Position numbers and translations under genes: made by a program | Part shown: positions 7,326 through 14,925 of the stretch, piece after piece | Position numbering within the stretch: position 1 is the stretch's first letter | How the letters are laid out: each line of letters starts with the position of its first letter | NCBI GenBank assembly: GCA_026193555.1 | Contig: JAPHUU010000077.1 | Span: 1 to 19,070, forward strand | DNA from: Rhodanobacter sp. | GTDB taxonomy: Bacteria > Pseudomonadota > Gammaproteobacteria > Xanthomonadales > Rhodanobacteraceae | Length of the DNA: 19,070 nt | Direction: 5' to 3' | The notes under the pieces: model-generated | Seen by the model: only the letters and a program-made list of their open reading frames with translations | Told to the model about the DNA's origin: nothing | Databases searched by the model: none

Positions 7326-7362
7326 ATACGATCAGGCCCGCCATGTGCGGGCCTGATCGTAT
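7326..7362 (+). terminator. perfect 16-bp hairpin after the M3 peptidase gene
   Basis: The arms 7326-7341 and 7347-7362 are exact reverse complements over 16 bp around the five-base loop CATGT. The hairpin lies 35 bases after the peptidase stop codon and about 95 bases before the kef gene. No run of T follows on either strand, so a classical intrinsic terminator is not proven; a mRNA 3'-end stabiliser or a protein-binding palindrome is also possible. Confidence 0.55.
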
Positions 7363-7398
7363 GCGGCGTTCGACCCGCCAGCCGCGAGCGCACGGTGG

Positions 7399-7419
7399 AC
7401 GCAGCGATGCACGCTGCGT
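7399..7419 (+). repeat. inverted repeat in the kef leader
   Basis: ACGCAGCG (7399-7406) and CGCTGCGT (7412-7419) are perfect 8-bp arms around ATGCA. AT-rich AAATAAT follows at once (7421-7427). The repeat sits 39-59 bases before the GTG start of the antiporter and could be an operator or a leader hairpin. Confidence 0.35.
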
Positions 7420-7457
7420 GAAATAATCATGCCCGCAGCTACCGGAGCAGCCAGCGC

Positions 7458-9293
7458 GTGGAAAGCCATCATTTCCTGCAAACCGCGGTGGTCTTCCTGT
7501 TGGCGACGGTGATCGCGGTGCCGCTGACCAAGCGTTTCCGGCTCGGCTCGGTACTGGGCTACCTGCTTGCCGGGGTGGTGATCGGGCCGCCGTTGCTGGG
7601 GCTGATCAGCGATACCAGCGGGGTTGCAACGATCTCCGAGTTCGGCGTGGTGCTGATGCTGTTCGTGATCGGCCTGGAGCTGTCGCCGCAGCGGTTGTGG
7701 GTGATGCGCCGGTCGGTGTTCGGCACCGGTCTGCTGCAGGTCCTGGCGAGCTGCATCGCCATTGCTGCGGCCGCTTATTTCCTGTTCGGCTTGAGCGGCA
7801 AGGCGGCGACCGTCGTCGGCGGCAGTCTGGCGCTGTCGTCCACCGCCTTCGGTCTGCAGATTCTCGCCGAGCGCAAGGAAACCGGATCGGCATATGGCCG
7901 GCAGGCGTTCGCGATCCTGCTGTTCCAGGATCTGGCGGCGATCCCGCTGATTGCCGCGGTGCCGTTGCTGGCAGCCTCCTCGGCGGCGCGCGGGTTTGAC
8001 CTCGTCGGCGTGCTGCGCACCGTCGGGGTGATCCTGGCGGTGGTGGTCGGTGGCCGCTATCTGCTGCGCCCGGTGTTCCGCTTCGTGGCGCGGGCGGACG
8101 CGGTGGAAGTGTCCACCGCCACCGCGCTGCTGGTGGTGATGGGTGTCTCGCTGCTGATGGAGCTGGCGGGGATATCGGCGACCCTGGGGGCGTTTCTTGC
8201 CGGCGTGCTGCTGGCCGATTCGGAATACCGGCATGAGATGGAATCGCACATCGAGCCGTTCAAGGGATTGCTGCTGGGGCTGTTCTTCATCAGCGTCGGT
8301 ATGTCGATGGATCTGTCGCTGCTGTTGCAGCGACCGGCGCTGGTCGCGGCGCTGGTCGCGGCACTGCTGTTGCTGAAAGCGGCGCTGTTATGGCCGCTGG
8401 GGCGTCTGCTCGGCGGACTCGATCGTTCCGACACCCTGCGCCTGCTGGTGCTGCTGGCATGTGGCGGCGAGTTCGCGTTCGTGGTGCTGCGACAGGCCGC
8501 CGCGTCGCAGTTGATCACCCTCGGTCAGCGCGACGCGCTGGTGCTGGCGATCACCTTGTCGATGGCACTGACGCCGTTGCTGGTGGTGCTGGCGGCGAAA
8601 ATGCTGGACTTGAAATCGCACAAGCCGGTGCGCGAATTCGACAGCATTGCCGCCGATGCGCCGAGGGTCATCATTGCCGGCTTCGGGCGGGTTGGGCAGA
8701 TCATTGCCCGGGTGCTGCGGGCCCAGGGCATTCCGTTCGTGGCGCTGGAACACTCGGTCGATCAGGTTGATTTCTCGCGGCGCTTCGGCACCGTCAACCT
8801 GTTCTTCGGTGATCCGGCGCGGCCGGAGCTGTTGCGCGCGGCACAGGCCGACAAGGCCGAGGTATTTGTACTCGCCACCGATGACCCGGAAACCAACCTG
8901 CGCACCGCACGGCTGGTGAAGCGGCAGTATCCGCACCTGAAGATCATCGCCCGCGCGCGCAATCGCCAGCATGTGTTCCGGCTGATGGACATGGGTGTCG
9001 AGGAACCGGTGCGGGAAACCTATCATTCCAGTCTCAAGATGACCCGCAGGACGCTGGAGGCGCTGGGCCTGTCGCGGGAGCGGGCCGCCGACAGGGTCGA
9101 GCGCTTTCGCCGTCACGACGAGGATCTGCTCAGGAAGCAGGCGCTGGTCTATGACGATGAAACCCGGCTGATCCAGAGCACGCGCGATGCGCTGCTCGAT
9201 CTGCAGCAGCTTTTCGAGGCGGATGCGGAGCCGGCAGCCGAGCGGGAACGCCCGCGCGATGGCGAGCTGCTGAGGGGCGACGGCGACCCCTGA
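7458..9293 (+). CDS. kefC: glutathione-regulated K+/H+ antiporter, KefB/KefC type
   Basis: This inner-membrane CPA2 antiporter exports K+ in exchange for protons; in characterised relatives glutathione keeps it closed and glutathione adducts open it during electrophile stress. The protein has 611 residues. Residues about 6-385 hold some 12 membrane segments, with the family stretches FGVVLMLFVIGLEL (62-75), LALSSTAFGLQIL (124-136), FQDLAAIP (156-163) and GAFLAGVLLADSEYRH (244-259). The regulatory loop reads HEMESHIEP (259-267). A RCK/TrkA-N domain follows, with nucleotide motif GFGRVG (408-413), the segment KIIARARN and VRETYHSSLK, all as in KefC. The start is GTG 7458 with GGAG (7444-7447) upstream; an ATG at 7429 is out of frame. 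No KefF/KefG ancillary gene is adjacent. KefB or KefC cannot be told apart here. The position matching E. coli KefC Asp264 is His264. Confidence 0.93.
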   Translation: MESHHFLQTAVVFLLATVIAVPLTKRFRLGSVLGYLLAGVVIGPPLLGLISDTSGVATISEFGVVLMLFVIGLELSPQRLWVMRRSVFGTGLLQVLASCIAIAAAAYFLFGLSGKAATVVGGSLALSSTAFGLQILAERKETGSAYGRQAFAILLFQDLAAIPLIAAVPLLAASSAARGFDLVGVLRTVGVILAVVVGGRYLLRPVFRFVARADAVEVSTATALLVVMGVSLLMELAGISATLGAFLAGVLLADSEYRHEMESHIEPFKGLLLGLFFISVGMSMDLSLLLQRPALVAALVAALLLLKAALLWPLGRLLGGLDRSDTLRLLVLLACGGEFAFVVLRQAAASQLITLGQRDALVLAITLSMALTPLLVVLAAKMLDLKSHKPVREFDSIAADAPRVIIAGFGRVGQIIARVLRAQGIPFVALEHSVDQVDFSRRFGTVNLFFGDPARPELLRAAQADKAEVFVLATDDPETNLRTARLVKRQYPHLKIIARARNRQHVFRLMDMGVEEPVRETYHSSLKMTRRTLEALGLSRERAADRVERFRRHDEDLLRKQALVYDDETRLIQSTRDALLDLQQLFEADAEPAAERERPRDGELLRGDGDP

Positions 9294-9434
9294 GCGGCCC
9301 CGCGCCATGCGTCGGGCAACACGGCGAATTGGCGCGGCGAACAGGTCAACCGGACAGCTGCTGATCGCGTGGCAGTCGAGCTGGCGATGGACATCGGCAG
9401 CCGACGTCGGCACGACCAGCGTGGCGGCTCTGGC
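9294..9434. other. convergent intergenic region
   Basis: The antiporter gene (plus) and the ankyrin gene (minus) end here tail to tail. A 12-bp perfect palindrome GCCGACGTCGGC lies at 9400-9411. I see no convincing terminator hairpin with a T-run and no gene. Confidence 0.4.
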
Positions 9435-12400
9435 TCAGTCCTCCGGCTGCGCCGGTTGACGCAGGGTTTGTCGCACACTGGGGATCGAGGCCGAACGCCC
9501 GCCCAGCTCATGCGCGATGTCGACGTAGCCCAGATGCCGCGCCACGTCCGCCGCCGTGCGGCCGAATCCGTCGACCGCCTGACGGTCTGCACCGCGCGAC
9601 AGCAGCACGCGCGCCGGCGGCAACAAGGCATGCATCGCGCAGGCATGCAGGGCGGTGACTCCGCGCTGGTCCGCATGTTCGACACGCGCACCGGCATCCA
9701 GCAGCAAGGGCACCAGCGCACCGATGTGGGTCGCATCGCAGTTGCTGCCGGGGCGCAATTGCGCGCCCAGCAGCAACAGCAGCGGCGTCTTGCCTTCGCT
9801 GTCGGCATGGTTGATGTCGGCGCCGTGCTTGAGCAGACCGTCGAACAGGCGCCGCGCGCGCAGGCTGTCGCTGTGCTCGAAGCCGAATTGCGCCGCGGCA
9901 TGCAAGGCGCTGCGGCCACCGGCATCGGCGGCGTTCACGTCCGCGCCGGCAGCCAGTAGCGCTTCGATGATTTCCGGATAGCCCATCGCTGCGGCCACCA
10001 TCAGCGCGGTCGCCTCATTGGGCAGGCGTTGATCGGCCGCGACAGGCTGTTCCAGCAACAGGCGGACGAGTGGCTCGCGCCGTGCCGCCACGGCGGCGGC
10101 CAACGGCGTCACGCCACTGCGCGCGGGTTGCGCCGGGTCGGCGCCGGCGGCAAGCAGACAGACAGCAATCTCGCGGTGACCGGCGCCACAGGCGCGCACC
10201 AGGGCCGAGGCGCCTTGTTCGTCGCCGGCGTCCACGGCGAAGCCGAGCTCCAGCAGACGCTGCACCGAGGTCAGTGCGCCGGCGGCGGCGGCGGCCGGCA
10301 GATCGCCGGCGTGCAGTGCACGGTTCGGTCGCGGCCAGTCGCGCCAGTCCAGCCAGCGTTCCACCGCAGGATGCTCCAGCGCCAGGCCAAGCGGGGTTTC
10401 GCCGTTCGCGTCGGCAGCTTCCGGATTGGCGCCGTGGGCAATCAACGCGCGCACCATCGGCAGCGCCTGGTCGCCATGTTCGAGGGCCGCGAACAGCGGT
10501 GTGCGACCTTCCCGATCACGTGCATTGGGGTCGCAACCGCAGTCGAGCAGTGCCTTGGCGACGTCGAGCTGGGCGTTGGCCGCCGCCAGATGCAGCGGTG
10601 TGCGATCACGCGCATCCGGGCCGAATGGGTCGGCACCGCGGGCGAGAAGATTCAGCGGCAGCGCTGCACCCTGCGCTGCGCCGGCAAGGCGCGACAGTGC
10701 CCGGGCCAGCAGGCCGGCACCGGCCGGGCTGGCGCCGGCCTGGAGCAGATCATCAATCGCCTCGGTCGCGTCCGGAAGCCGCTGCAGCAGCTCGTCGAAC
10801 AGACGTGGCCCCAGTGACGTCGAGTCGGTCGCCGCAGCTTCGGCGGCATCAGTCGGCGGGGATGGCAGTCGCGCCTCGGCCTCCAGACCATGTTCGAGCA
10901 ACCAGCGTCGTGCGGCACCGAGGCCGGGCACGGCAAGCTCCAGATAGAGCGCGGCGAGTTGTGCCTGCGACCAGTCGCCAACGCACTCGGAGAAACTGGA
11001 GACGACCGCCCAATGACCGAAACGCAGGGCATCGAGCAAGTGCGCGGGGGTATCGGTGCCATCGGCAAGCAGGTCGCGACTGTGACTGATCGGCAGTGGC
11101 GTATCCGGGTCGAGCAGGGCGACCAGGTCCCAGCGCCCGGCGGCGGCGGCATGGTCGAGCGCACTGCGACCATCGCTGCCGGCTGCCTTCGGGTCGGCGC
11201 CCAGCGCGAGCAATGCCGCGATCATCTCGCTGTGCGCATGCGGCGACTGGCAGGCCAGGGTCAGGGCATCACGACCGTGGCTGTCGCGCGCGAGCGGGTC
11301 GGGTTCTTGTTCGGCCAGCAGACGTACGACGCCGCAGGCGCCGGCGCGGGCTGCTTCCATCAGGGCGTTGCTGCCATGCTGATCGGCAAGCGTGATGTCG
11401 GCACTGGCCGCGCACAGCGCGCGGGCAATCTGCAAGTGGCCTTCCGCGGCGGCGGCCAGCAACGCATGGCGATGGCGCGCATCGACCGCATTGACCGGTG
11501 CCCGATGTTTGAGCAGCAGGCTGACGCCGCTGACATCGTCGTCGGCGATGCCGGCAGCGGCGACCAGGGCTGGTTCGCCGCCGCCCGGTGCCGGCTTGGC
11601 ACCATACTCCAGCAGGAATTTGGCCAGCGGCCAGTTGGCGGCGCGGCAGGCTGCAGCCAGCGGGCTGATACCCGCCTTGTTCAGTGCATTGACGGGCGCG
11701 GCGGCGTCCAGCAGCATCGCCGCCACACCCGGTTCGGCACTGAGCACCGCGCCGTGCAGCGGCGTATTGCCTTCGCCATCGGTGGCCAGCGGGCTGGCGC
11801 CATTGGCAAGCAGGGTCAAAACCGCTTCGGCACGACCGTGCCAGCTGTCGCGGGTCGCCGCCAGCAGCGGCGTGATGCCGCCGCTGGCCTGGTTCACATC
11901 GGCGCCGCGCGCGATCAGCGCGCGCAGCAGGCGGGTATCGGGCAGCAGTGCAGCGAGCATCAGCGCCGGGCGTTGATCGCGGTCGTCGGCAGCTGGCGCG
12001 GTATCGGGATCGGCACCAGCCTGCACCAGCGCCAGCGCGCGCTCGATATCGCCATCACGGGTCGCCGCCAGCAGCGCCGCGGCCTGCTCGGGGGTTCCCG
12101 CCGTGCGCTCCTGCTCGCTCAGCACCACGGGGGTGACCGTGGAGGTGTGGTTGTCGCCTTGCGCATGGTGGGCTTTCCGGTGCTTGGCATGCCGCTCGCA
12201 CAGCAGGGCGCGCAGCGTGCGGTTGGCGATGATCAGGCAACCCAGCGGCAGCAGCACGACCCCGTACAACGCCAGGGCAGCGATGCGTTGCTCGGAGGGC
12301 ATCACGTCATACAGGCCGGTCAACGCCACCGCGCCAAACGCCAGCACCAGTAGCGCCAGTGCGGCCGGAAGGAACTGGCTGAAGAAGCGTTCTTCATGCG

Positions 12401-12881
12401 AGAGATGACGCGCGAACGCGATGCTGCGCGCGGCGGCGGTGAAGATCCAGGAGCCCTCCCGCTGAGTGGGGTAGGCGTCATCCCATACGAACACCAGCGC
12501 GAACGCCGGCCACAACCGCCACACCGCGGCCAGAGCGAACACCAGCACGGCGGCCAGCATCAGTGACGCGCTGAGGCTGTGCGTCAGGCTCAGCTGCAAC
12601 AGCGGCCACGCGACCAGCAGGAATACGAACACGGTGAATCCGCTGAACATCACCAGATGCGCGGCGCCACGGCGCAGCACCGTCCGTTCGAAGCGCGGTT
12701 CCGGGTCGAAGCCGATGGCGTGGCACACCGCGGCCATGGTCAAGGTGTTGGCCAGCAACAGTGGAATCAGCGTCAGCGGATGCGCCGCCAGTCCGGCGGC
12801 GGCGACGGCGAGCAGACCCGGTATGAACCAGACGAGAGCCTGCAGGAATGGGGGGCGGCGCCTGGATTTGGGTTGGGTCAT
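9435..12881 (-). CDS. membrane-anchored ankyrin-repeat protein, 1148 residues
   Basis: This large protein joins a multi-pass membrane domain to a long ankyrin solenoid; its molecular function is unknown. Residues about 12-220 contain five or six hydrophobic segments (for example 76-98, 104-133, 168-192 and 198-220). A His/Lys-rich linker follows (230-247). About 20 ankyrin-like repeats run from 266 to 1125, with hallmarks such as GNTPLHGAV (371-379), RTPLHLAAA (760-768) and GADVN ends. A stretch at about 600-745 departs from the consensus and may be degenerate repeats or an inserted helical domain. The repeats most likely face the cytoplasm and bind proteins; this is inference. The start is ATG 12881, which puts the hydrophobic domain at the N-terminus; it has no Shine-Dalgarno sequence, but TATACT lies just upstream. 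An alternative start at 12923 adds 14 residues. Similar proteins exist in Xanthomonas relatives, to my memory. Confidence 0.9.
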   Translation of the reverse strand: MTQPKSRRRPPFLQALVWFIPGLLAVAAAGLAAHPLTLIPLLLANTLTMAAVCHAIGFDPEPRFERTVLRRGAAHLVMFSGFTVFVFLLVAWPLLQLSLTHSLSASLMLAAVLVFALAAVWRLWPAFALVFVWDDAYPTQREGSWIFTAAARSIAFARHLSHEERFFSQFLPAALALLVLAFGAVALTGLYDVMPSEQRIAALALYGVVLLPLGCLIIANRTLRALLCERHAKHRKAHHAQGDNHTSTVTPVVLSEQERTAGTPEQAAALLAATRDGDIERALALVQAGADPDTAPAADDRDQRPALMLAALLPDTRLLRALIARGADVNQASGGITPLLAATRDSWHGRAEAVLTLLANGASPLATDGEGNTPLHGAVLSAEPGVAAMLLDAAAPVNALNKAGISPLAAACRAANWPLAKFLLEYGAKPAPGGGEPALVAAAGIADDDVSGVSLLLKHRAPVNAVDARHRHALLAAAAEGHLQIARALCAASADITLADQHGSNALMEAARAGACGVVRLLAEQEPDPLARDSHGRDALTLACQSPHAHSEMIAALLALGADPKAAGSDGRSALDHAAAAGRWDLVALLDPDTPLPISHSRDLLADGTDTPAHLLDALRFGHWAVVSSFSECVGDWSQAQLAALYLELAVPGLGAARRWLLEHGLEAEARLPSPPTDAAEAAATDSTSLGPRLFDELLQRLPDATEAIDDLLQAGASPAGAGLLARALSRLAGAAQGAALPLNLLARGADPFGPDARDRTPLHLAAANAQLDVAKALLDCGCDPNARDREGRTPLFAALEHGDQALPMVRALIAHGANPEAADANGETPLGLALEHPAVERWLDWRDWPRPNRALHAGDLPAAAAAGALTSVQRLLELGFAVDAGDEQGASALVRACGAGHREIAVCLLAAGADPAQPARSGVTPLAAAVAARREPLVRLLLEQPVAADQRLPNEATALMVAAAMGYPEIIEALLAAGADVNAADAGGRSALHAAAQFGFEHSDSLRARRLFDGLLKHGADINHADSEGKTPLLLLLGAQLRPGSNCDATHIGALVPLLLDAGARVEHADQRGVTALHACAMHALLPPARVLLSRGADRQAVDGFGRTAADVARHLGYVDIAHELGGRSASIPSVRQTLRQPAQPED

Positions 12882-12887
12882 GGCGAG

Positions 12888-12893
12888 AGTATA
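12888..12893 (-). promoter_or_regulatory. possible -10 box giving a leaderless ankyrin mRNA
   Basis: TATACT on the minus strand ends six bases before the ATG at 12881. Transcription would then begin at or next to the start codon, and no Shine-Dalgarno sequence is present. No good -35 box lies 16-18 bases upstream (CCGTCT at 17), so this is tentative. Confidence 0.3.
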
Positions 12894-12969
12894 GAAATCG
12901 CGGGGACAACAGACGGTAACCAATCGTTAACGCGGCCGACCCGCTGCGGAAAACAGGGCACAAGGAAAC

Positions 12970-13263
12970 TCATTCCTCGCCCCCCTCCATGCGCGTGTTG
13001 CCATAGGCGGGATGGTTGGCGCCCGCCAGCGTTTCCGGTGGCGGCAATTGCAGATGCCAGCCCTGCGTGCGCAGGTGCTCGAGTACCTGTTCGGCGTCCT
13101 CGACCGGCAGCCGGCGTTGCCCATCGAGCTGCACTTCAAGCACGAAACGCAGGTCCCCCAGCATCGAGACCATGGCTTCGGGAAGTCTCTCGAAATCATC
13201 GCGCTGCGCCAGCCACAGGTAGCTGTCGATCTTGCGGGCGCTGGCGTAGACAAAACATTGCAT
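12970..13263 (-). CDS. ycgL: YcgL domain-containing protein
   Basis: This small cytoplasmic protein belongs to the YcgL family (DUF709), whose function is not established. It has 97 residues from ATG 13263-13261; an AAAGG-like sequence lies about eight bases upstream, and a frame reaching to 13305 is rejected because the family begins with the M-x-C-x-x-Y pattern. Here this reads MQCFVYASARKIDSYLWL. Further family features are the DDFERLPEAM segment, LDGQRRLPVEDAEQVLEHLRTQGWHLQLPPP (residues 47-77) and the double-proline end of the domain. About 20 extra residues follow the domain. It lies between the ALDH gene and the ankyrin gene on one strand with gaps of about 80-90 bp, so co-transcription is possible but not shown. 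Confidence 0.9.
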   Translation of the reverse strand: MQCFVYASARKIDSYLWLAQRDDFERLPEAMVSMLGDLRFVLEVQLDGQRRLPVEDAEQVLEHLRTQGWHLQLPPPETLAGANHPAYGNTRMEGGEE

Positions 13264-13344
13264 GGAGCGACCTTTCGCGATGGCTGGCCGAGTGGTTCCC
13301 GACAATGCGGCGAGGGTAGCAGGAGCGAGGCTGGTGCGGCCGCC

Positions 13345-14757
13345 TCAGCCCCGTTTCATCAACAGCGCGACGACGCGGCGGAACAATTCGCCATAGGGCG
13401 GGCTCAGCAGGCCGGCGCCATTGAAGCGCGCCTGGCGGAACACCGGCTTCAGATGCGAGAACGTGCGGAAGCCGGCTTCGCCGTGATATCCGCCCTTGCC
13501 GGAGTCGCCGACGCCGCCGAACGGCAGGCCATGCTGGGCAATGTGGTACAGCGTGTCGTTGACGCTGACGCCACCGGCCATGGTGTGTGCCAGTACCGTG
13601 TCGATCAACGCGCGATTCTGCTCGAACAGATACAGCGCCAGCGGATGCGGATGGGCGACAACGTAGGCAATGGCCTCGTCGATCGAGTCGTAGGGGACGA
13701 GCGGCAGCAGCGGGCCGAAGATCTCATCCTGCATCACGCCCATGTCGTCGTCGACGGCACTCAGCAGTTGCGGTGGCAGCAGGCGGCGCGACGGGTCATC
13801 CGCCGCATCGCTCAGGGGGTGCACCTTTGCGCCGGCGGCCAATGCGCTGTCGCGCAGTGCGACAAGACGTTGGTACTGGCGATCGGAAACGATGCTGGCG
13901 TATTGCGTACTGCGTTCCAGTTGGGGGTACATCTGCCCGACTACCCGTCGGGCGATGTCGACGAACTCATCTACGCGCGCGCGCGGCAGCAGCACATAGT
14001 CCGGTGCAATGCAGGTCTGGCCGGCATTGACGAACTTGCCGAACATGATGCGTTTGACGGCGTTCTCGAAGCGCGCGCCGGGGCCGATGATCGCCGGCGA
14101 CTTGCCGCCGAGTTCCAGTGTCACCGGAGTAAGACTGGCGGCAGCCGCACGCATCACGTGACGACCGACCGCAGTGGAGCCGGTGAACAGCAGGTGATTG
14201 AACGGCAGTGAAGAAAAGGCCTGGGCTACTTCGGCATCACCGTTGACGATCTGCACTTCATCGGGCTGGAAATACCTGGCCACGCTTTCGGCGAACAGTG
14301 CCGAGAAGCGCGGTGTGTACTCGCTCATCTTCACCATCACCCGATTGCCGGCGACCAGCGCATCGACCATCGGCACGATCGCCAGATACAGCGGATAGTT
14401 CCATGGCACGATGATGCCCACCACGCCCAGCGGCTGTGGCATCAGGGTGTTGCGAGCGGGCTGGAAGGCGAGGCTGACCAGGGATCGCCGCGTACGCATC
14501 CAGCGGCGACCGTGGCGCAGCGCGTATCGGATGCTGGAAAGGCTGGGAAAGATCTCCAGCAGATCGGTTTCCTGCGCCGGGCGTTGGCCAAAGTCGGCAC
14601 TGATCGCCGCGGCGAATGGGCCGCGCTGTTCCCGCAGCATCGTTTCCAGCGCACGCAGCCGTTTCGCCCGTGCCGCCCACGATGGCATCGGATCCGCGGC
14701 GCGGGCATTGCGCAGATGCTGCAGCCGCTCGGACAGATTCGGGTCGGTGCTGTTCAT
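13345..14757 (-). CDS. calB: aldehyde dehydrogenase, coniferyl-aldehyde-dehydrogenase type
   Basis: This NAD(P)-dependent enzyme of the ALDH superfamily oxidises an aldehyde to the acid. It has 470 residues, like class 3 and coniferyl aldehyde dehydrogenases, and no signal peptide. Key residues: Asn120 in VPWNYPL, Glu215 in LELGGKSP, and catalytic Cys249 in NAGQTCIAPDYVL. The C-terminal part has NDTLYHIAQHGLPFGGVGDSG and GYHGEAGFRTFSH, also typical of this branch. The start is ATG 14757 with GAGAG about five bases upstream. Phenolic aldehydes are the namesake substrates, but medium- or long-chain aliphatic aldehydes are equally possible. A palindrome (14765-14788) directly precedes the start and suggests repressor control; no regulator gene is adjacent. 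PutA lies upstream in the same direction, separated by 168 bp. Confidence 0.9.
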   Translation of the reverse strand: MNSTDPNLSERLQHLRNARAADPMPSWAARAKRLRALETMLREQRGPFAAAISADFGQRPAQETDLLEIFPSLSSIRYALRHGRRWMRTRRSLVSLAFQPARNTLMPQPLGVVGIIVPWNYPLYLAIVPMVDALVAGNRVMVKMSEYTPRFSALFAESVARYFQPDEVQIVNGDAEVAQAFSSLPFNHLLFTGSTAVGRHVMRAAAASLTPVTLELGGKSPAIIGPGARFENAVKRIMFGKFVNAGQTCIAPDYVLLPRARVDEFVDIARRVVGQMYPQLERSTQYASIVSDRQYQRLVALRDSALAAGAKVHPLSDAADDPSRRLLPPQLLSAVDDDMGVMQDEIFGPLLPLVPYDSIDEAIAYVVAHPHPLALYLFEQNRALIDTVLAHTMAGGVSVNDTLYHIAQHGLPFGGVGDSGKGGYHGEAGFRTFSHLKPVFRQARFNGAGLLSPPYGELFRRVVALLMKRG

Positions 14758-14764
14758 CGGACTC

Positions 14765-14788
14765 TCAATAGGCCGTAAAGCCTATTGA
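14765..14788 (-). promoter_or_regulatory. palindromic operator-like site before the ALDH gene
   Basis: TCAATAGGC (14765-14773) and GCCTATTGA (14780-14788) are perfect 9-bp arms around a six-base centre. The site ends seven bases before the ATG at 14757 and overlaps a weak -10-like TATCAA (14790-14785, minus strand). It could be an operator for a TetR- or similar-type dimer, or a hairpin near the ribosome binding site. Confidence 0.45.
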
Positions 14789-14925
14789 TAGCACATCACC
14801 CACCGGGTCGATGCGGTTGAGGCGCCCGCGGCGGAAGTCGGGTCAAGGCATGCGCCAACCCGGCCCCCCGATACATGGTGGTCGCCGTGTTGATTCACCT
14901 GCCGCCCCGCCCCTTTGCCCGGAGC

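Noticed and set aside
5953..7344. A 463-codon open frame on the minus strand
   Set aside because: It is antisense to the M3 peptidase catalytic domain and has shadow composition with no recognisable motif.
10890..12353. A 487-codon open frame on the plus strand
   Set aside because: It is antisense to the ankyrin repeats. Its apparent repeats mirror the ankyrin coding repeats.
13264..13344. Gap between the ALDH and YcgL genes examined for a promoter or small gene
   Set aside because: No promoter boxes, hairpin or reading frame with a ribosome binding site were found.
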